Source: Cymbidium sinense
Lineage: Eukaryota; Streptophyta; Magnoliopsida; Asparagales; Orchidaceae
NCBI GenBank assembly: GCA_021442155.1
Contig: CM038222.1
Coordinates: forward strand, 106,891,121 to 106,955,120
Direction of reading: 5' to 3'
DNA length: 64,000 nucleotides
The notes under the pieces are model-generated. The model searched no databases, was not told the origin of the DNA, and was given only the letters and a program-made list of their open reading frames with translations. The translations under genes and the position numbers were made by a program. Position 1 is the stretch's first letter. Each line of letters starts with the position of its first letter. Below are positions 47,839-61,000 of the stretch, piece by piece.

Positions 47839-48279
47839 GTCTCTTTTCATTGGTTTGTCACAACTGTGACGAGTTTGAAAGAAGAGGGCTCCCCCACCCC
47901 TGGGAAGACGTTGAAGGGGAGCCCATATTGCTCTTTTACATCAACGAGATCATTGCCTTGTAGAAGAGGGTGACCTCCCTCAAGGAAGGTGTGGACTTGT
48001 CGAGGTAGGTGTTAGTCGAACTACATATGAGGTTGGAGATTGAGTGGCAGCAACAAATGACAGAGGTGGACCACTAACAAAAGTTGACGATTGTGGAGGT
48101 TGGGTTGACATTACTACAACATCGTGTCGAGTTGAGCGAGTCTGCTCTCTTTATCACAGGCACGAACTTCATGTTTAATTGCCAATATAGTAAAGGGTCA
48201 CTTGCCGAGGAGTGGCACTTGGACCCAATTGCTTGAATGTCGAGTTTGCTACAAGCCTTTTGGAGGCGAGTGAGCACTT

Positions 48280-49189
48280 TACTTAATTTTGTTATGACAT
48301 GTATTGATTCAAATTTATGTGATATGTTGTAATGATTTTCTTATTTAATGATTGATGTGCACTCGTGTTACCAAGACCTAGTTGTTGTGTCAATAAATTT
48401 TCTTTCACCATGGTAAGTTGATTTTTTATTACGTTTTACTCTTTTCCTTGTGCAAGTAATTTCTTATCATGCGAGTCATTTTCTTATATACACACTCAAG
48501 GGTGCTTATAGAACATGATGATGGCGTCACTAAGTCAACTTTCTCTTACTCGAGCTCAGTGTGGCTTATCAAATTTTGCACTTGGGTCAAAAGTGGTGCA
48601 CCATGTAGGCTGAGTCGATACTCAGCTCCCTAAGTATTAACTTCGATGTGTGAATACTTGCTCAACTATGCAGTGAGTTAACTAACCATTTTATTTTCTA
48701 TGTTAAAAAAAGCTTATATAATTTTTTGCAAGTAGCAAATTAATTCGAATTAAAATATAGCAAGAGAACTTATCTTGGGGTAGAATTTTTTTAAGTCATT
48801 TGTGTGGCATATCTCGCCCTAAGTGAGCCTATAATTAATAAGCTTTGGGGGTTGGCTAGCCTCTTGATTATATAGGGGCTATCTCATGTGTAACCGAGTT
48901 TGCATAATATATTTTGGTGGCCTCCATCCCATGGCTAGGGAAATTGTATTCAACTCGTAACACGGCCTCCATCCTATTGATGTCGATGTTTGGACAAGGG
49001 CTTCCTTGTGTTGGGTGCTGAAAACTGTGCTGATTCCTAGAACTTGCTTAGAGTTCTGAGCACTCATTACTTCCTTGATTTCTTCAATGATTTTCACTCC
49101 AGCTCATGTGACGTCTAATTGTAGTACCTCTTTCGGTCTGCCTGAGTCACCTACTACTCACAAGTAGTAGGCTCTGGATTGGTTCAAGC
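48280..49189. other. Unassigned interval
   Basis: No convincing gene is present. A 72-codon minus-strand frame (49,097-48,879) sits where sequence downstream of the Tat protease fragment would lie but shows no recognisable motif. Confidence 0.25.
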
Positions 49190-49800
49190 TTTCTTTGATG
49201 GTAATCTCCTCCCCACCTATTGAGAACTTGTCCTCCACGTGAAAGCTGACACCACTACTTTAAATGTATTAAGTGGTGGCCGATTAAAGAAAGCATTTTA
49301 TTTGGCAGGCCCCTCTTCAACAACAAAGTCGGTCATAACCGTAAATTACTTTTTTTTTCCTTTTACCCATGTTACGAGAAGAGTAATGACTCATTCAATT
49401 TCTCTTCTTTTGCCGGAAAAGCTGAATAGTGGTCCTCTGATAGGGGCAAGTTTGGAACTTGTTAACTCCAATATGTTTAATACAGATTTAAGGATGATAT
49501 TGATCGAGCCTAGTGGAGATCAATATGCTACCAATTTGTTAATTTGTGATGAGTGTTGTAACGAAGATGGCGTCATTGTATGGATTGCCAAGTCCAAGAC
49601 AATCCTTCTTCAAAAAGATTATGGGAACTATCGTGGTGCTCAATGCCTGTGCCATGATTGTCGGGTTGACTTCTCCGAATTGCATTTTTTTGAGGATGAT
49701 TTGCTTCAAGGATTCTCCATCTCCTCTAAATATAGTTGGTATGATTCCCGCAATGTGAACTATGGGAATGCCAATAATATACAATAACATATACAAATCA
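49190..49800 (-). pseudogene. Decayed Tat-clade protease fragment, minus strand
   Basis: An 85-codon minus-strand stretch (49,796-49,539) includes VPIIFLKKDCLGLGNPYNDA and IFVTTLI, matching 'ITF...DL.G...PHNDALVV..LI' just before the protease active site. A frameshift leads to SPLGSINIILKSVLNILE (the degenerate 'D.GSS.NIL' region), then LAPIRGPLFSFSG, matching 'L.P...PL.GF.G'. Last comes TDFVVEEGPAK with NAFFNRPPLNTFKVV, matching 'FLVVD.PS.YNAILGRP.LN..K.VVS'. The 182-codon plus-strand frame at 49,239-49,787 is the shadow of this. It is a dead fragment with no RT recognised downstream. Confidence 0.6.
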
Positions 49801-50294
49801 GTCTTCTAGTTGCCCACCTCGTAAGGCGTTCATGAGTATACAATTTTCGCATTGATAATGGTAGGGATGCCAAAAATATATAATAACGTCATCTATAACT
49901 AATTGAACATAAACGAAACCACAAGACCCAAACAGAAAAAAAACTTGCAAGATGTTGAGGTCGAGTCTATAGAGAGATCCAGTACCATTAAAGTGGATTT
50001 CTAATTCAATGATGGTGCAGGTCTATAGCAACTGAAGAATATATGTTGACTTCACCAACCTAAACTCAAAGTACCTAAAAGATGGCTTATGTTTGAGCTA
50101 ATTTGATACACTAGTTGACTCTGTAATCGACTACCCTATGACGAGTTACCTTTATCATTTTTTAGCATAAAATATAAAAATATATCTAGCCAACAGCAAG
50201 AAAATGACATCATAACAAGGAAAGGCCTTTACTATTGTAAGCTGTTTCCATTTATTTTAAAGAATATAGGAGTCATATATAAGAGGATAATGGA

Positions 50295-51059
50295 TCTGTC
50301 CACTATTTTAAAAATCAGATCGGACCAGCTGGTTCAACCAATTCGACTGTGAACTAGACATGCGGCTGGTTCGATCAACCATAAAAACTACTTTGACATA
50401 TAACCCATGAGAACTAGCTTGAATCGGTAATTCAATCGAGGTGAACGAGCCCTTGTTATGTAAACCTGGTCGGTCCAAATTAACGCCTTCTAATCACTTT
50501 TAAATTTTAATGAAATGTTAAATTTTTAAATACTAATTAAACATAATTTTGTAATTAAATATTTTAAAATAAATTTATAAATCTTAAAAATTTATTATTA
50601 TTAATGCGAGCTTAATCAAATTAATTTATAATATACCTACCTAGCCGATACCGATGTAGGTTCCAAACTCTTTTTCTATATATAAAGTCTAGAATACTAA
50701 CTTTTCCCTAGTGATGTAGAACTAAAAAAAGCTGTGAATGTGTTGAAACTTGAGATGGGTTATAGAAAGAGGAACTGATTAGAAATTCGAGCTTTTTGAA
50801 ATATAAGAATTCAAGAACAATAATTTTATTTTTAATTTTATTATCTTATTATAAATTTTATTTTATAATATGAACAAGTTATTTAAATAATATAAAATTT
50901 GTAATAATGTCATAAATATTTTACATATTATATATTTTTTTAATATTTATATTTTATAAATTTTTGAAACATTTTAAATTATAAACTTTATTTTCTTATT
51001 ATGAATTATATTTATGTTTATATTTATAAATCTATGTTATAAAACTTATTGTAAATTTT

Positions 51060-51151
<92 letters not shown>

Positions 51152-51430
51152 CAATAATATAATTATATCTTAATGAGCATTATTTTAATTTTTAACTTTA
51201 TAATTATTAAAAAAATTACTTATATATATTATTTATTTTACTACATATTTATCATATATTTATATTATACATCATTTAAATAATTTTTGAATAATTTTAA
51301 TGTGTATTATGTCATCTGATTCAACCCTCATTATAACCTCAATTGAACTATTAAACCTTCAACCTCTCCTCCCAGGTCAATGTGTGGTTCTATTTTCACA
51401 ATATTGGTTTGATCTTTAAGATCATAAGCG
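50295..51430. mobile_element. Possible non-autonomous transposon with GGTTCGA-rich ends and internal (TA)n
   Basis: The left part (50,300-50,480) is dense in 'ggttcaaccaattcgac'-type phrases ('cggaccagctggttcaacc', 'gctggttcgatc', 'ctggtcggtcc') and the right part (51,310-51,430) has 'gattcaaccctc' and 'ggtttgatc'. This pattern recalls plant MITEs whose ends read 'accggaccggctggttcgacc'. I found no clean inverted repeat or target duplication. Confidence 0.3.
51064..51150. repeat. (TA)n microsatellite
   Basis: This is an uninterrupted TA dinucleotide run of about 86 bases in very AT-rich DNA. Confidence 0.97.
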
Positions 51431-51999
51431 GAGCAACATTGAAATATATTGACATCTATTTATTCCATTAGCTGAGTTGGTTCGATACATCAAAAATGGT
51501 GAACGAAAAAAATGACTATATATAAATCTGAATAAAATGCTACTTGAACATTATTCATCATGAAATTGACAACATAGATGAGTTCAAAAAATTGAGAAAT
51601 ACAAAGAAAAGTTTTTTGCAATCAAGTGAAATGGCAACGGTGGGTTATAGATGAGCGACGTACAAATTGAGCTAAAATTGCTTACATCACTAGCAAAACT
51701 ATCTAAACACCCTTTATTTATGAAATAAACTACGTCAATACATCCGAAGCACTAAAATCTATCAAGAGGGGATTTTCATGAACAATTGAATCAAGCAGAA
51801 TGATCATGATGAATTATAGATGAAGGCCATATAAATTGTAGCAAACTCGCTTCGATCATCATTGAAATCACTAAAATGATGTCTATTAATAAGTCAACTG
51901 CGTCAATGAATCTAAAACATCCAAAAGGCTTATAAATGATGCCCAACAATGAGACACAATATGGGATGCACAATGATGAGTTTAGAAAAAGTAATTGCT

Positions 52000-52988
52000 A
52001 TTAATTAAAATCAAATTAATTAAATCAATTAAAATTTTTACATACCTAACTCCGCATTTCGTCCCTCCCAATTTTCGTCACACGATCACTGCCTGCTACC
52101 CATCTCTCGCAATCCCCATACCAACACCCTTCTCCACCGAGAGTTTGCCATGTTATCTCCCCGTACTCATGCCCTTCGTCCTCCTTGTCCTATTAGAAAC
52201 AGCCAAAACAACAAAGAAAAATAAAAATACATAAAAACGGGCGACTCCAACAATTGAATCCCGACTCTTTTTTCTCATATCATCACCACATAAACACTGC
52301 TTCCCTCAATTTATCCCCTCACGTGATTGCTCAAGCCTCTCCCACAACCTTCGTCTGCCTTTTACCATTCACGCAACAACACCATGAAGCCCACTCTCTT
52401 CTCTCAATCCCTTCGTCACCAACCCTTTCACGCCCAAAGTTTCTCCAGCAAGCCTCCAACCTACCCCATTCTCCAGCATAGAATACTCCAATCTCCTCTC
52501 GGCCACATCACTGGCTCTCTTCCTTACAAAACCGCCTCCCACATGAAATCCAGACCTACTTGCAACCCACCAACCTGACCCAATCACCTCTCCTTGTGCA
52601 GTCATCTCCCCTCTCGCGTGATAGTTGTTGAATCCCTCTATCCTGTCTTTAATGACGCCACTCGGTTCTCCCAAATGGAGCGCATCCCATCCTCTTCCTT
52701 GTCTATCTATAGACAGCAAGCTACAGCAACCCCGCCTCGATCCCATACTCCAAACTGGACCGAGCATTGCAACCTTCTTCATCTCTTCACTTCAACCAAC
52801 AAAAACCACACTTACCTCTCACTGTTCTCATTCGCAAGCAGCCTTCCTTAGTGCATGAATAGCCCAGTTCTTCATCACTTGCCTCTGTCGATTCTCCAAA
52901 TCTCCCCAATCCAATAGTATCACTCTTTCCATGCCACCATCCAAACAACTCAATAATCACTCCAACAACCCATCTTCTCCATTAGCCG

Positions 52989-52990
<2 letters not shown>
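52000..52990. other. C/T-rich unassigned interval
   Basis: Base composition shifts to C/T-rich on the plus strand, which opens overlapping frames on both strands (137 codons at 52,782-52,369 minus; 83-85 codons plus). None shows a recognisable motif, and several open frames over the same bases suggest a composition effect. It could be the 5' region of a gene or part of an element. Confidence 0.3.

Positions 52991-52992
<2 letters not shown>

Positions 52993-53037
<45 letters not shown>
52993..53037. repeat. (CT)n microsatellite
   Basis: This is a perfect CT dinucleotide run of about 22 units, closing the pyrimidine-rich interval. Confidence 0.97.
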
Positions 53038-53039
<2 letters not shown>

Positions 53040-53041
<2 letters not shown>

Positions 53042-55224
53042 AAATAGAGCAAAAAAAAATCTTGCATTCAATCTGACATCATTAATTTATCATTTTCAAC
53101 AGCTTGATAATTAAGGGTGAAATACAAGAAACAAAAAAAAAAATTTAAGTATTGTTCACATTATTCCAATGAAGAAGGAAAAATGTGACAAACAATAAGT
53201 ACTCATTTGTGCTTTTCCAAGACAGTTGAGAAATCTGTTAGAAATAAGTGCTCGTTTGTGTTATTCTAATGCAGCGAGGAAAGCCAAGGTGTTTAGTTTT
53301 CGTGCTGGTGTTGAAGCCACATGCACCTTTCTTATAAGTGCGATGGGTTTGGAGCATCTTAGGCTGCAGTGTCACTCAACACTGATTGTCCGCGCCGTCC
53401 TATTTTGGGTATGGTGGGTAGGCCCAACATACCTGATATAGCCCGCTATGTGAGAATGATGTCAAAGTACTGTCAAAATATTGCTGAATTTTGACAAATT
53501 TAAAAAGCTTAAATATGTCAAAATAGAATAACTTTTTAGTCTTAAATTGAAAATTAATTGGGTATTAAATCAAATATAAAATAAAAATAAATTCACAAAG
53601 ATTAAATTTGAATATACTAAGAGTGAATTGAGTGAAAATGAGTTCATTCTCTTAGTTCATCACTAAATGAATACTTGAGTGTTGCTTTATATATTGAAAC
53701 AAATGAAAGTATTTAAGTCAAATACAAGTGAGACTTGAGGCTGATACAACACTAATAAAAGACTTGCAATATATTTGAAGTCCAAATTTCAGTTAAAAAT
53801 AGAGTTTACAATAGAATTAAAAATTAAGTCAAACTAGGAATAGAGTTGACATGATCTATTATATAGTAAGATTTAAAAAAATGACCAATCATTATGCAAT
53901 TAATAGAACCAATCCTCCATGCCAAAATTGAACGGATAAGGCCTGCAATGTGATGAATTTTCAAGCTAAGTTAAATCACATAATCAACAGATTTGATCCT
54001 TTACTAGCAACCAATTAGAGTCGACAAAATTTATAAAATAACTAATTCAAACTAATCTCTCCGATGATGGTTGTATTGATTATAAATTTCAATTGGAGAG
54101 CATACTAATATCAAGATTTCATACTGTCAAATGCCTAAACTCAGTGTTTGAAAATGTTGTGTGGGTTAAGCTAAATAAACCTAAAGTTCATTTTTCTTTT
54201 AAAAGTAGTGCAAGCATATTAATATCTTATAGAATTTTCAAAATATAATTCATTTAAAAATAAAATACTTGTTTTTTCCCTGACACAATGCGAAATGTCT
54301 AAATCCAATCTCTAAAGATGTTATGGGAGTTAAGTTAAACAAAAAATCCATCCACTCGCCTTCCACCATTATTTACCGAGGGTGATTAATATTAACCTAA
54401 GCTCACAAAGATCCAAATATCATATTAAGTATACTGCTACATTTACACTTAAAATAGTCTACAACAGTAAGGACGTGTCCTTAGTCCCATGTCCGTGTGG
54501 TTTAGCTAATAGGGTCCACATATGAAGTGGTTACAACCAAAGCCCTCTGATTGGGTGGTTTTGCCAATAAACTCTACTATGTTACGATTATAGTTATTTG
54601 TCATATGTTCGCTAATGGTTTTCTATTTTTTGAGTTATGAATCAAAAGATATATCTAATAAAGAACAAAACCCTCTATTAACTAAGATAGACTTAAAATT
54701 TATCCCCTTAGATAAATATTAACTCAAGTCCACAATGTTTCCTTGAAAGAAGCAACCATAGCTGTTGATAATGATCATTCGGTCAAGTTAGGTCACCACC
54801 TCTTCTGATTAGTAAACTAGAGACCATGACAACCTAAGATGACGAAACCATAGGATCCTGATCGTGCACATCGTCATTCTTCCTAACATATGCTTTAAGT
54901 ATCAATAATGATGAATTTCAATCATAAATTTCAAAATCAATTTATTGTTTTTACTATACACTAAGAAATTAGCGACTTATAGATTAGCCTTAATAAAAAA
55001 TTCTCTCTCACCGTCATGAAGATGGGTAATTAACTATAGGTGCTTGCACTTATAAGAAACCCAAAACCAAATTTAAAGTTCTCATGAAAAGAGGGTGAAA
55101 TCTCTAAGTAGTGTCATATTTGTCAGCAACAAATAAAAATTTTCTGCATTCTAAATATTTTACTAAGCATAAAATGTATACTCTTTTTCATTAAGAGGCT
55201 AAGTGTGAATTTTTTGAGCCCACA
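53040..55224. other. Unassigned interval
   Basis: No gene, LTR or known element is recognised. A phrase near 53,190 ('aataagtactcatttgtg') recurs at 53,245 ('aataagtgctcgtttgtg') as a local direct duplication of about 60 bp. The expected RT fingers/palm region of the Tat remnant that starts at 55,225 was not found here. Confidence 0.3.
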
Positions 55225-55780
55225 AAATAAATATAGATGATCTACTGGTGAAGAGAAAATCCTTTGAATAAAACATCTTAGAACTTAAAAAGACATTTTC
55301 CGCCCTAAAAAAAAATACAATATAATACTTAATCCACTAAAATGTACATTTGGTGCATGGAAATTTCTAGAATTTTTCCTCAATCTAAAAGGGATCAAGG
55401 TGAACCTAAACAAGGTCAAGGCATTCCTAGAGATATCATCACTAAAGATGATGAAGGAGGCATAGTGACTGACTAGTTGATGTAGGGCTGAAATGATTTA
55501 TTTTAAAATCATTAGAAAGATACTCACCATTTTTCAAGTTCATCCAAAGCATAAAACACTTCAAGTAGAGCAAAAAATGAAAGCTAAATTGCTTCTAATA
55601 GTTAAAGACTACCTATTCTCACTATCATTACTACAAAGTCCAAAGCCTGGTGAAAACCTACTTTTATACCTTAAAGTTAGCAAGAATATCATAGGTGTAG
55701 TACTTTTAAGAGAAGAAGAAATAAAGAAAGCAAAATGCTCTAAAGTGCCTTGTTTAAATACCCTATTATAGAAAATTTTA
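55225..55780 (+). pseudogene. Tat-clade RT C-terminal part and first RNase H
   Basis: From 55,225 one frame reads INIDDLLVKRKSFE (the YVDD catalytic region, degenerate), then NPLKCTFGAWKFLEFF and LKGIKVNLNKVKAFLEI, matching 'NP.KC.FGV.SGKFLGF...RGIE.NP.K..AI'. The next segment (55,620-55,771) reads KPGENLLLYLKVSKNIIGVV and LLREEE, the start of the gypsy RNase H ('PGE.L.LYLAVS..A.S.VLVREE'). The RT fingers and palm upstream are missing. It is the same strand and lineage as the gag-protease remnant at 7,495-9,070. Confidence 0.75.
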
Positions 55781-56279
55781 TGCTAGCACATGTTATGACA
55801 ACCCACTGACTTCTCCCTTACATCCAAGCACACTTGATTCAGGTCATTACTAACCACCATCTCAATGTTGTACTTAAAGTGTCAATTTGGGTCAAATAGT
55901 TAGTTTTATGTTTGACCTGAATTTGATACAACTCAAATAAATATGTCTTAAACTTGGCCCAAACCCAACTAGCCATTAACTTAAATGTCCCAAACATGAT
56001 CTTAGTGATCCGCTTTGATGTGGCCAAGTCAATCTCAAGTTCATTGATTAAATTTAGGTCAATCTTGATTCTCAATCTAAAGCTTGTTAGTTAACATAAG
56101 CGAGACTCAAAAAAATAAATGGATCAAACTTTTAAACAAGAAGTTGGTCCAAAAGTTGATTGAGTAAAGTTTAACTCAAAATTTTCTAGGTCAAGTGTCA
56201 AGTTATTGTTTTGAGTTAATTATTAACACCCATAGCTATACTCGTCAATTCTAAGCACTTAAAGAGATTACTAAAATGA

Positions 56280-56870
56280 GTAATTGTGCTAAACAAATTT
56301 CACATTTCTTCTATTCCAAGGATGGCTATAAAGGTCAAGAGCTCACCAACTTCATCATCAATTTTACTATATTAGACATGGAGGAATAAGCAACAAGCTA
56401 AGAAGATTAACCTTAAATGTTGTACACATCTAGACTGTCAAGACAATAAGGAATAGGAACAAGAGTCATCTTAAGCAACCCAACAAGAGTCATTCTATAT
56501 AAAATAGTGAAGATAAAGTTTGAAGTTACCAACAACCAGATCAAATACAAAACCATGATTACAGAACTAAGACTCGTAATGGGAGTGGAAGACAAACACC
56601 CTTTTACTTACTCAGACTCATAGCTAATGGTGAGTCAAGTAAATGCTGAGTATGAAGTTTGGAACAAGATCTTAAAAAATATTTCTTTAAGGTAAAGAGC
56701 CAAGGACAACCAACATAAACAATTTAAGTTAGTCCAATTTCTTAAAGAGTAGAAATAGCTCATTGATTTACTCTCAAATTTTGAGAATCTTAACTTCTAG
56801 CCTCAAATAGAGTTAACTCACCCCAGCTTAGAAAAGGATGAAGTGATTGAGTAGACAACGACTATTCAAC
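56280..56870 (+). pseudogene. Additional (second) RNase H of the same Tat remnant
   Basis: The broken frame reads ELTNFIINFT, then VKIKFEVTNNQIKYKTMITE and HPFTYSDS, then LMVSQVNAEYEV and LLSNFENL. This matches the Tat additional RNase H ('LADFIAE', 'F.ASNN.AEYEAL..GL', 'SDSQL.V.Q..GEYE'). Its presence after the ordinary RNase H places this remnant in the Tat clade, probably Retand-like. Several stops. Confidence 0.7.
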
Positions 56871-57054
56871 TAGCTGGATCAATCCTTATGTGAAATATAT
56901 GAAGGCCAAAAAAGTCGCACCTAGCATGTTAGGCAGGCACATACTCAATATAAATGCTGATAAGTGTCTTCTAATTGACGATAAAATGTTTTAACACTTG
57001 CTGAACATCTTGAATCTAAAATGCATAAAAGAAGATGAGCTAAAAAAATCTACT

Positions 57055-57780
57055 GAAGGAGATGCATTAAGGTGAGTACAATAGTCACTTAAGAGAAAGA
57101 ACACTCACCAAATACATACTACGCCAAGAGAATTTTAGCTAACTCTCAAGAAGCCTTTGAAGATTCCTTATTAAAATGCATACATTATCAAAAATTCACT
57201 TCAAATAAATTATGAACATCTTATAAGATGCAATCCATCACAAGTCCTTAGCCATTCACCATTTATGGTATGAACATCCTTGGACCTCTTCCACACTCCA
57301 ACGAATAGGGAAAATTTATTTTAGTGATGGTGAAGTACTTTTCCAAGTAGATTTAGGCAAAATCTTTGGCAAAGACAACAACCCAAGTCATCTGTAACTT
57401 CCTCTCATGGATATCATCTACAAGTATGTGTTGTCAATGGCCATCATTATCGAAAATGGGCCATAGTTCACCAAAAAGAAAATTAAAGAATTCTACCAAT
57501 TATAGAAAATTCATCTCAATTTGCTTCAGTACACTACCCATAGATAAATAGATAAGTAGAGCCCACAAACAAACAAATACTCAACTTGTCGAGAAAGAAA
57601 CTTGAAGGAGCTAAAGACAGTTAAGTGAAGGCACTGCCCTTATTTTTGTGGGCCTTTGAGAACCCATCCTCGATGACTGGTCAAACCCCATTTGTATTAT
57701 CTCATAGAGTTGAGGTATTGTTTTTAGCAAGTATGAACCGCATAGTCAGTGACAAATCAACAACGAGTTTTGAGGAAGGG
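57055..57780 (+). pseudogene. Integrase of the same Tat remnant
   Basis: The order is EMH then YNSHLRERTL (zinc-finger lead-in), GMNILGPLPHS and GKFILVMVKYFSK (core start, with the catalytic 'D' of 'DYFTKW' replaced by K), AKSLAKTTTQVICNFL, then IIIENGP (the 'SDNG.QF' site, degenerate). Last come WAFENPSSMTGQTPF and VLSHRVEVLF (matching 'WA.RTTPR..TGQTPFSL.YG.EAV.P'). At least two catalytic positions are lost. Confidence 0.7.
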
Positions 57781-58334
57781 GAGTTGACCAAATGGTGGGG
57801 AAAAAAAAAGAAACGAAGGCATGGATACAAACCTTGATCAAACTAGAAGATCCCAAAGTCCAAGCCACTTCCAAACAAAAAATAAAGTGAAGAATGACAA
57901 AAAAAAATATTATGAATGTAAGGGAAAAAATTTTCCATTCAAGCAACTTGGTCCTAAAGAAGTAGATGCAGTTAGAAGAAGTAGATGCAACAACTCAGTT
58001 ATTGGCATTTGGCAAACTTGAATAAAATTAAGAGGAATTACATCATCAAAAGGTGAGCCCCTGAGCTTATTAGCTACAAACACACTACAAAAAGAGGTCA
58101 CAAGGACGTGGAGAGCTAAAGACCTAAATTAAATTTATTCATAAGGCATTAACTTAATGTGATTATATTGGCCTTTGCTAAGAAAAAAAATCATTTTTGG
58201 CGAGTGTTCTATGAGTGTTGAGAACATTGACCAAAAATTTAAACTAAAGTAAAATAAAAATAGCTTGTCGAAGACTCAAGAATTCCCTTTATGACCACAA
58301 TGAAACTTAGGGAATTAATGGGAATTACATATAC

Positions 58335-58397
<63 letters not shown>

Positions 58398-58529
58398 CAA
58401 CATGTCCAAACACACCACAGTAAAAATAATGAATGTTAGAGAAAGAATGCATGAATTTTTATAGGTTCAAAATTTCTTTATGAATGGATGTGTTCTTTTT
58501 ACAATTTCAATTTTTTTTCAAAGTTGCAT
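57781..58529. repeat. Post-integrase interval with (ACAT)n/(AT)n microsatellite
   Basis: No gene is recognised. Positions 58,328-58,348 are (ACAT)n and 58,349-58,394 are (AT)n. A phrase near 58,450 ('gcatgaatttttataggttc') resembles one inside the copia-like LTR near 60,072 ('gcataaaaatttatagtggt') and might be a scrap of the matching 3' LTR. Confidence 0.5.
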
Positions 58530-59870
58530 TTGCACATTCAAGAAAGTCAACTATTTAGATGGGCCATTTTTCTTTTTGGATTTTTGAATTTCTAGTTCTT
58601 TGTACTCATTTTTCAAATTTTCATGTTCATCCAAAATTGTACTATGAATCTTTTTCAAAGTAAAGATAATTTTCTTTGGAGATAAATATTTTCTTTTCAA
58701 ATATTTGAATGCAATATGTAATTAATCACAAATATTCAAGAGTCATCGTAATTGAGATTACTTACCTGATTATCATCAATGTTGCTAGAATCCCTCTTAC
58801 CCAAGCAAACTAATGTTTGTGAATTCTTCTACAGCTTCTTCAAAATAATCTATATATGAGTCGATCTAGAAAACATGATGAATTTCTCTTTTGCCTTTCT
58901 TTGCATCTCCTTTTTCCTTTTATTTGTCCTTTTTTTATTTCTGTTCCTGAGTGAAGGACACTCACATTTGATATAACCCGATTTTCTACATTCATAGCAA
59001 ATAAAGCCAGTAACTTTTGAGAAGTTTTTTTAATTTTCCATTGTCATTTTTTTTCGTAAAGTATTTTCTTTTTATTTTTTAGGAAGTTTATGAACTTCTT
59101 AGTCATGAATGCTACATTATCATTATCAGTGGTGTTTTCCTTCTTGCTATATTCAGAAGTATTAGCCCTTAGAGCAATTATCTTTTCTTTTTTCTTGTCA
59201 CTTGCATAGTATTTCTTTGTGAAATCTTTTATTCATAACTAATAAGCGAATAAAAAAACTGATCATATCAATAAACATATAAATCTTTGGATTAAAAAAT
59301 GGTCATAATTTTGACATCCTAAGATTCAGGCGAATAAAGCAAAATTTTTATTTTTTATTTTAGCATTTGTAAATTGTCTTCCTAAAGCATGTAGTGAAGT
59401 AATGATTTTTATAAAATGCGCATACATGTCAGAAATAGACTCATGAGATAATATATGAAAAAAAAAATTTAATCTTACAGAAATATTATGATTCAAGATT
59501 GTTTAACCTTATTAGTCTGTTCAAATATAACTCTCAATTATTCTAAAATTTTGTATCAATTTTGGAAGTAAAAACACGCATCTTCAGACTTTAAAGCGTA
59601 GAAAAAATAGTTTAAATATTTTAAATTCAATTGGGCTAATTTCCTCTCTTCTAATGATCATGAATTAAATTCATTTTAATTCATTTGTCAATAATAATAT
59701 TGTGTGGAGAACAATATCAAACTTCTATCATATTCCACATTCGAAAATCAATTGAATAAATGAAAGTTGACATATGAATATTCTAAAAATCAAAAGGAAT
59801 ATCATCAAAGAGAAGTGGTGAGATAATAGAGTACCCTTTCATGGTATTTTTATTTCTTAAATATGTCATT
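58530..59870 (-). pseudogene. Ty1/copia gag remnant
   Basis: On the minus strand, from the primer site leftward, the order is SIDFRMWNMIEV (about 59,735), an acidic helix-rich part, MYAHFIKIITSLHALGRQFT with NAKIKN (about 59,430-59,340), then VAFMTKKFINFLKNKK. The knuckle CYECRKSGYIKCECP follows at about 58,985, in which the CCHC histidine is Tyr. This is the UBN2-type gag plus zinc knuckle of plant copia elements. Stops and frameshifts are frequent. No copia protease, integrase or RT was found further left, so the pol region is deleted. Confidence 0.75.
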
Positions 59871-59906
59871 ATTGGATCTACTTATGATTGTTATAATGTG
59901 AAATAA

Positions 59907-59924
59907 GCAATCTCCCGGATACCA
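59907..59924 (-). promoter_or_regulatory. Copia primer-binding site (initiator tRNA-Met type)
   Basis: The minus strand reads CTTACAAGTGGTATCCGGGA. TGGTATC is the start of the initiator tRNA-Met complement used by most plant copia elements. TACA two bases earlier is the LTR end. The remaining primer-site bases are poorly preserved. Confidence 0.65.
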
Positions 59925-59926
59925 CT

Positions 59927-60992
59927 TGTAAGAGTAGACACACCCGGGGGGAGGGGGTACCAAAAAATCAAATCAAAACTTTATTGATCAATGAGAAGGA
60001 GTTTAATAAAATAAAATGAACAATCCAAACACAAAGAAAATGGTAGGAAAAAACATAAAATAAAGAAAAAGAGCATAAAAATTTATAGTGGTTTGATCCA
60101 ACTACCTATATCCATTCTCTAAATCTCTTCCAAAAATACAGTACTCTCCTTTAGCACAACAAGCCAAGGAGAAGATGTCTCTTTCTTTACTGGGTAATGA
60201 ATAAATCTTACTCCTGCTCCCCTTCTCCTTTAAGGCAAGAAACTCTCTCCAAAGTATAAAAAAATTTCTTACAATAAAAATATTACACAAGTTCTCAACA
60301 AGAATAAAATCTCAACTTAAAGCATAAAACTCAAAGGTAAGGTGAAAGAAAAGAACAATTAAGATGAAAGTGCAACATTATCAACATGAGAGTACCTAAG
60401 GGAAAAAGAAGAAGAGAGAAATCTCCTCACTTTTCTCTTAAGCTAAACACTCTTTCATAAGCCTCCTTTTGGATTTCCCACATTCAAGCCTCTAGTCAAG
60501 CTCCCCACAAGGGGTATTTATAAGGGAAGAGCTGAATAAAAAATCAGAAAAAAATTAATTTTGGAAAAATTGTTCCTATCGCATTGTATAATCCAACATC
60601 ATAATGTATGATCAATTCATTTCTTTAGGGTTAGAGATTCTACCTGATATGATCATCTTATCAGCCATCATTATTCATATTGTACGACCATAGATTGTAT
60701 TATACAAGCAAGGATCATACTGTACGAATAATACGAATTAAAAATTCAGCTCTCTTTTTGTTCGTCCTATACAACCAAATCATATAATACAAACATATTA
60801 AAAAAAATCTCCAAAAATCAAATCCCTCAAAATGTAGATTAAAATTAGGTAATTACCAAATAAAATTGTACTAAATGATTGATATTGTGTTATACAATCA
60901 ATCAAATTATGTATAATTTGTAATTAATTGACTTAATTATGATGACTGAAAATAATTAACAAATATGAATAATCATCCAGTACAATTGGATC
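59927..60992 (-). mobile_element. Copia-like 5' LTR, minus strand, right end unresolved
   Basis: The segment abuts the primer site and ends in CA on the minus strand. It has a minus-strand TATA-like CCCTTATAAATACCCC at 60,512-60,527 and several short phrases built on 'gtatgata/tcatac' (60,590-60,900). Its outer TG end was not located; a hAT-like element begins at 61,001, so the LTR may continue beyond it. Confidence 0.5.
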
Positions 60993-61000
60993 GTATAGTA

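Noticed and set aside
49239..49787. Longest open frame of the window (182 codons, plus strand) as a possible gene
   Set aside because: The opposite strand carries an ordered Tat protease pattern over the same bases; the plus-strand product has no recognisable motif.
52369..52782. 137-codon minus-strand frame as a possible gene
   Set aside because: It lies in C/T-rich DNA where several frames on both strands are open at once; no motif or splice context supports it.
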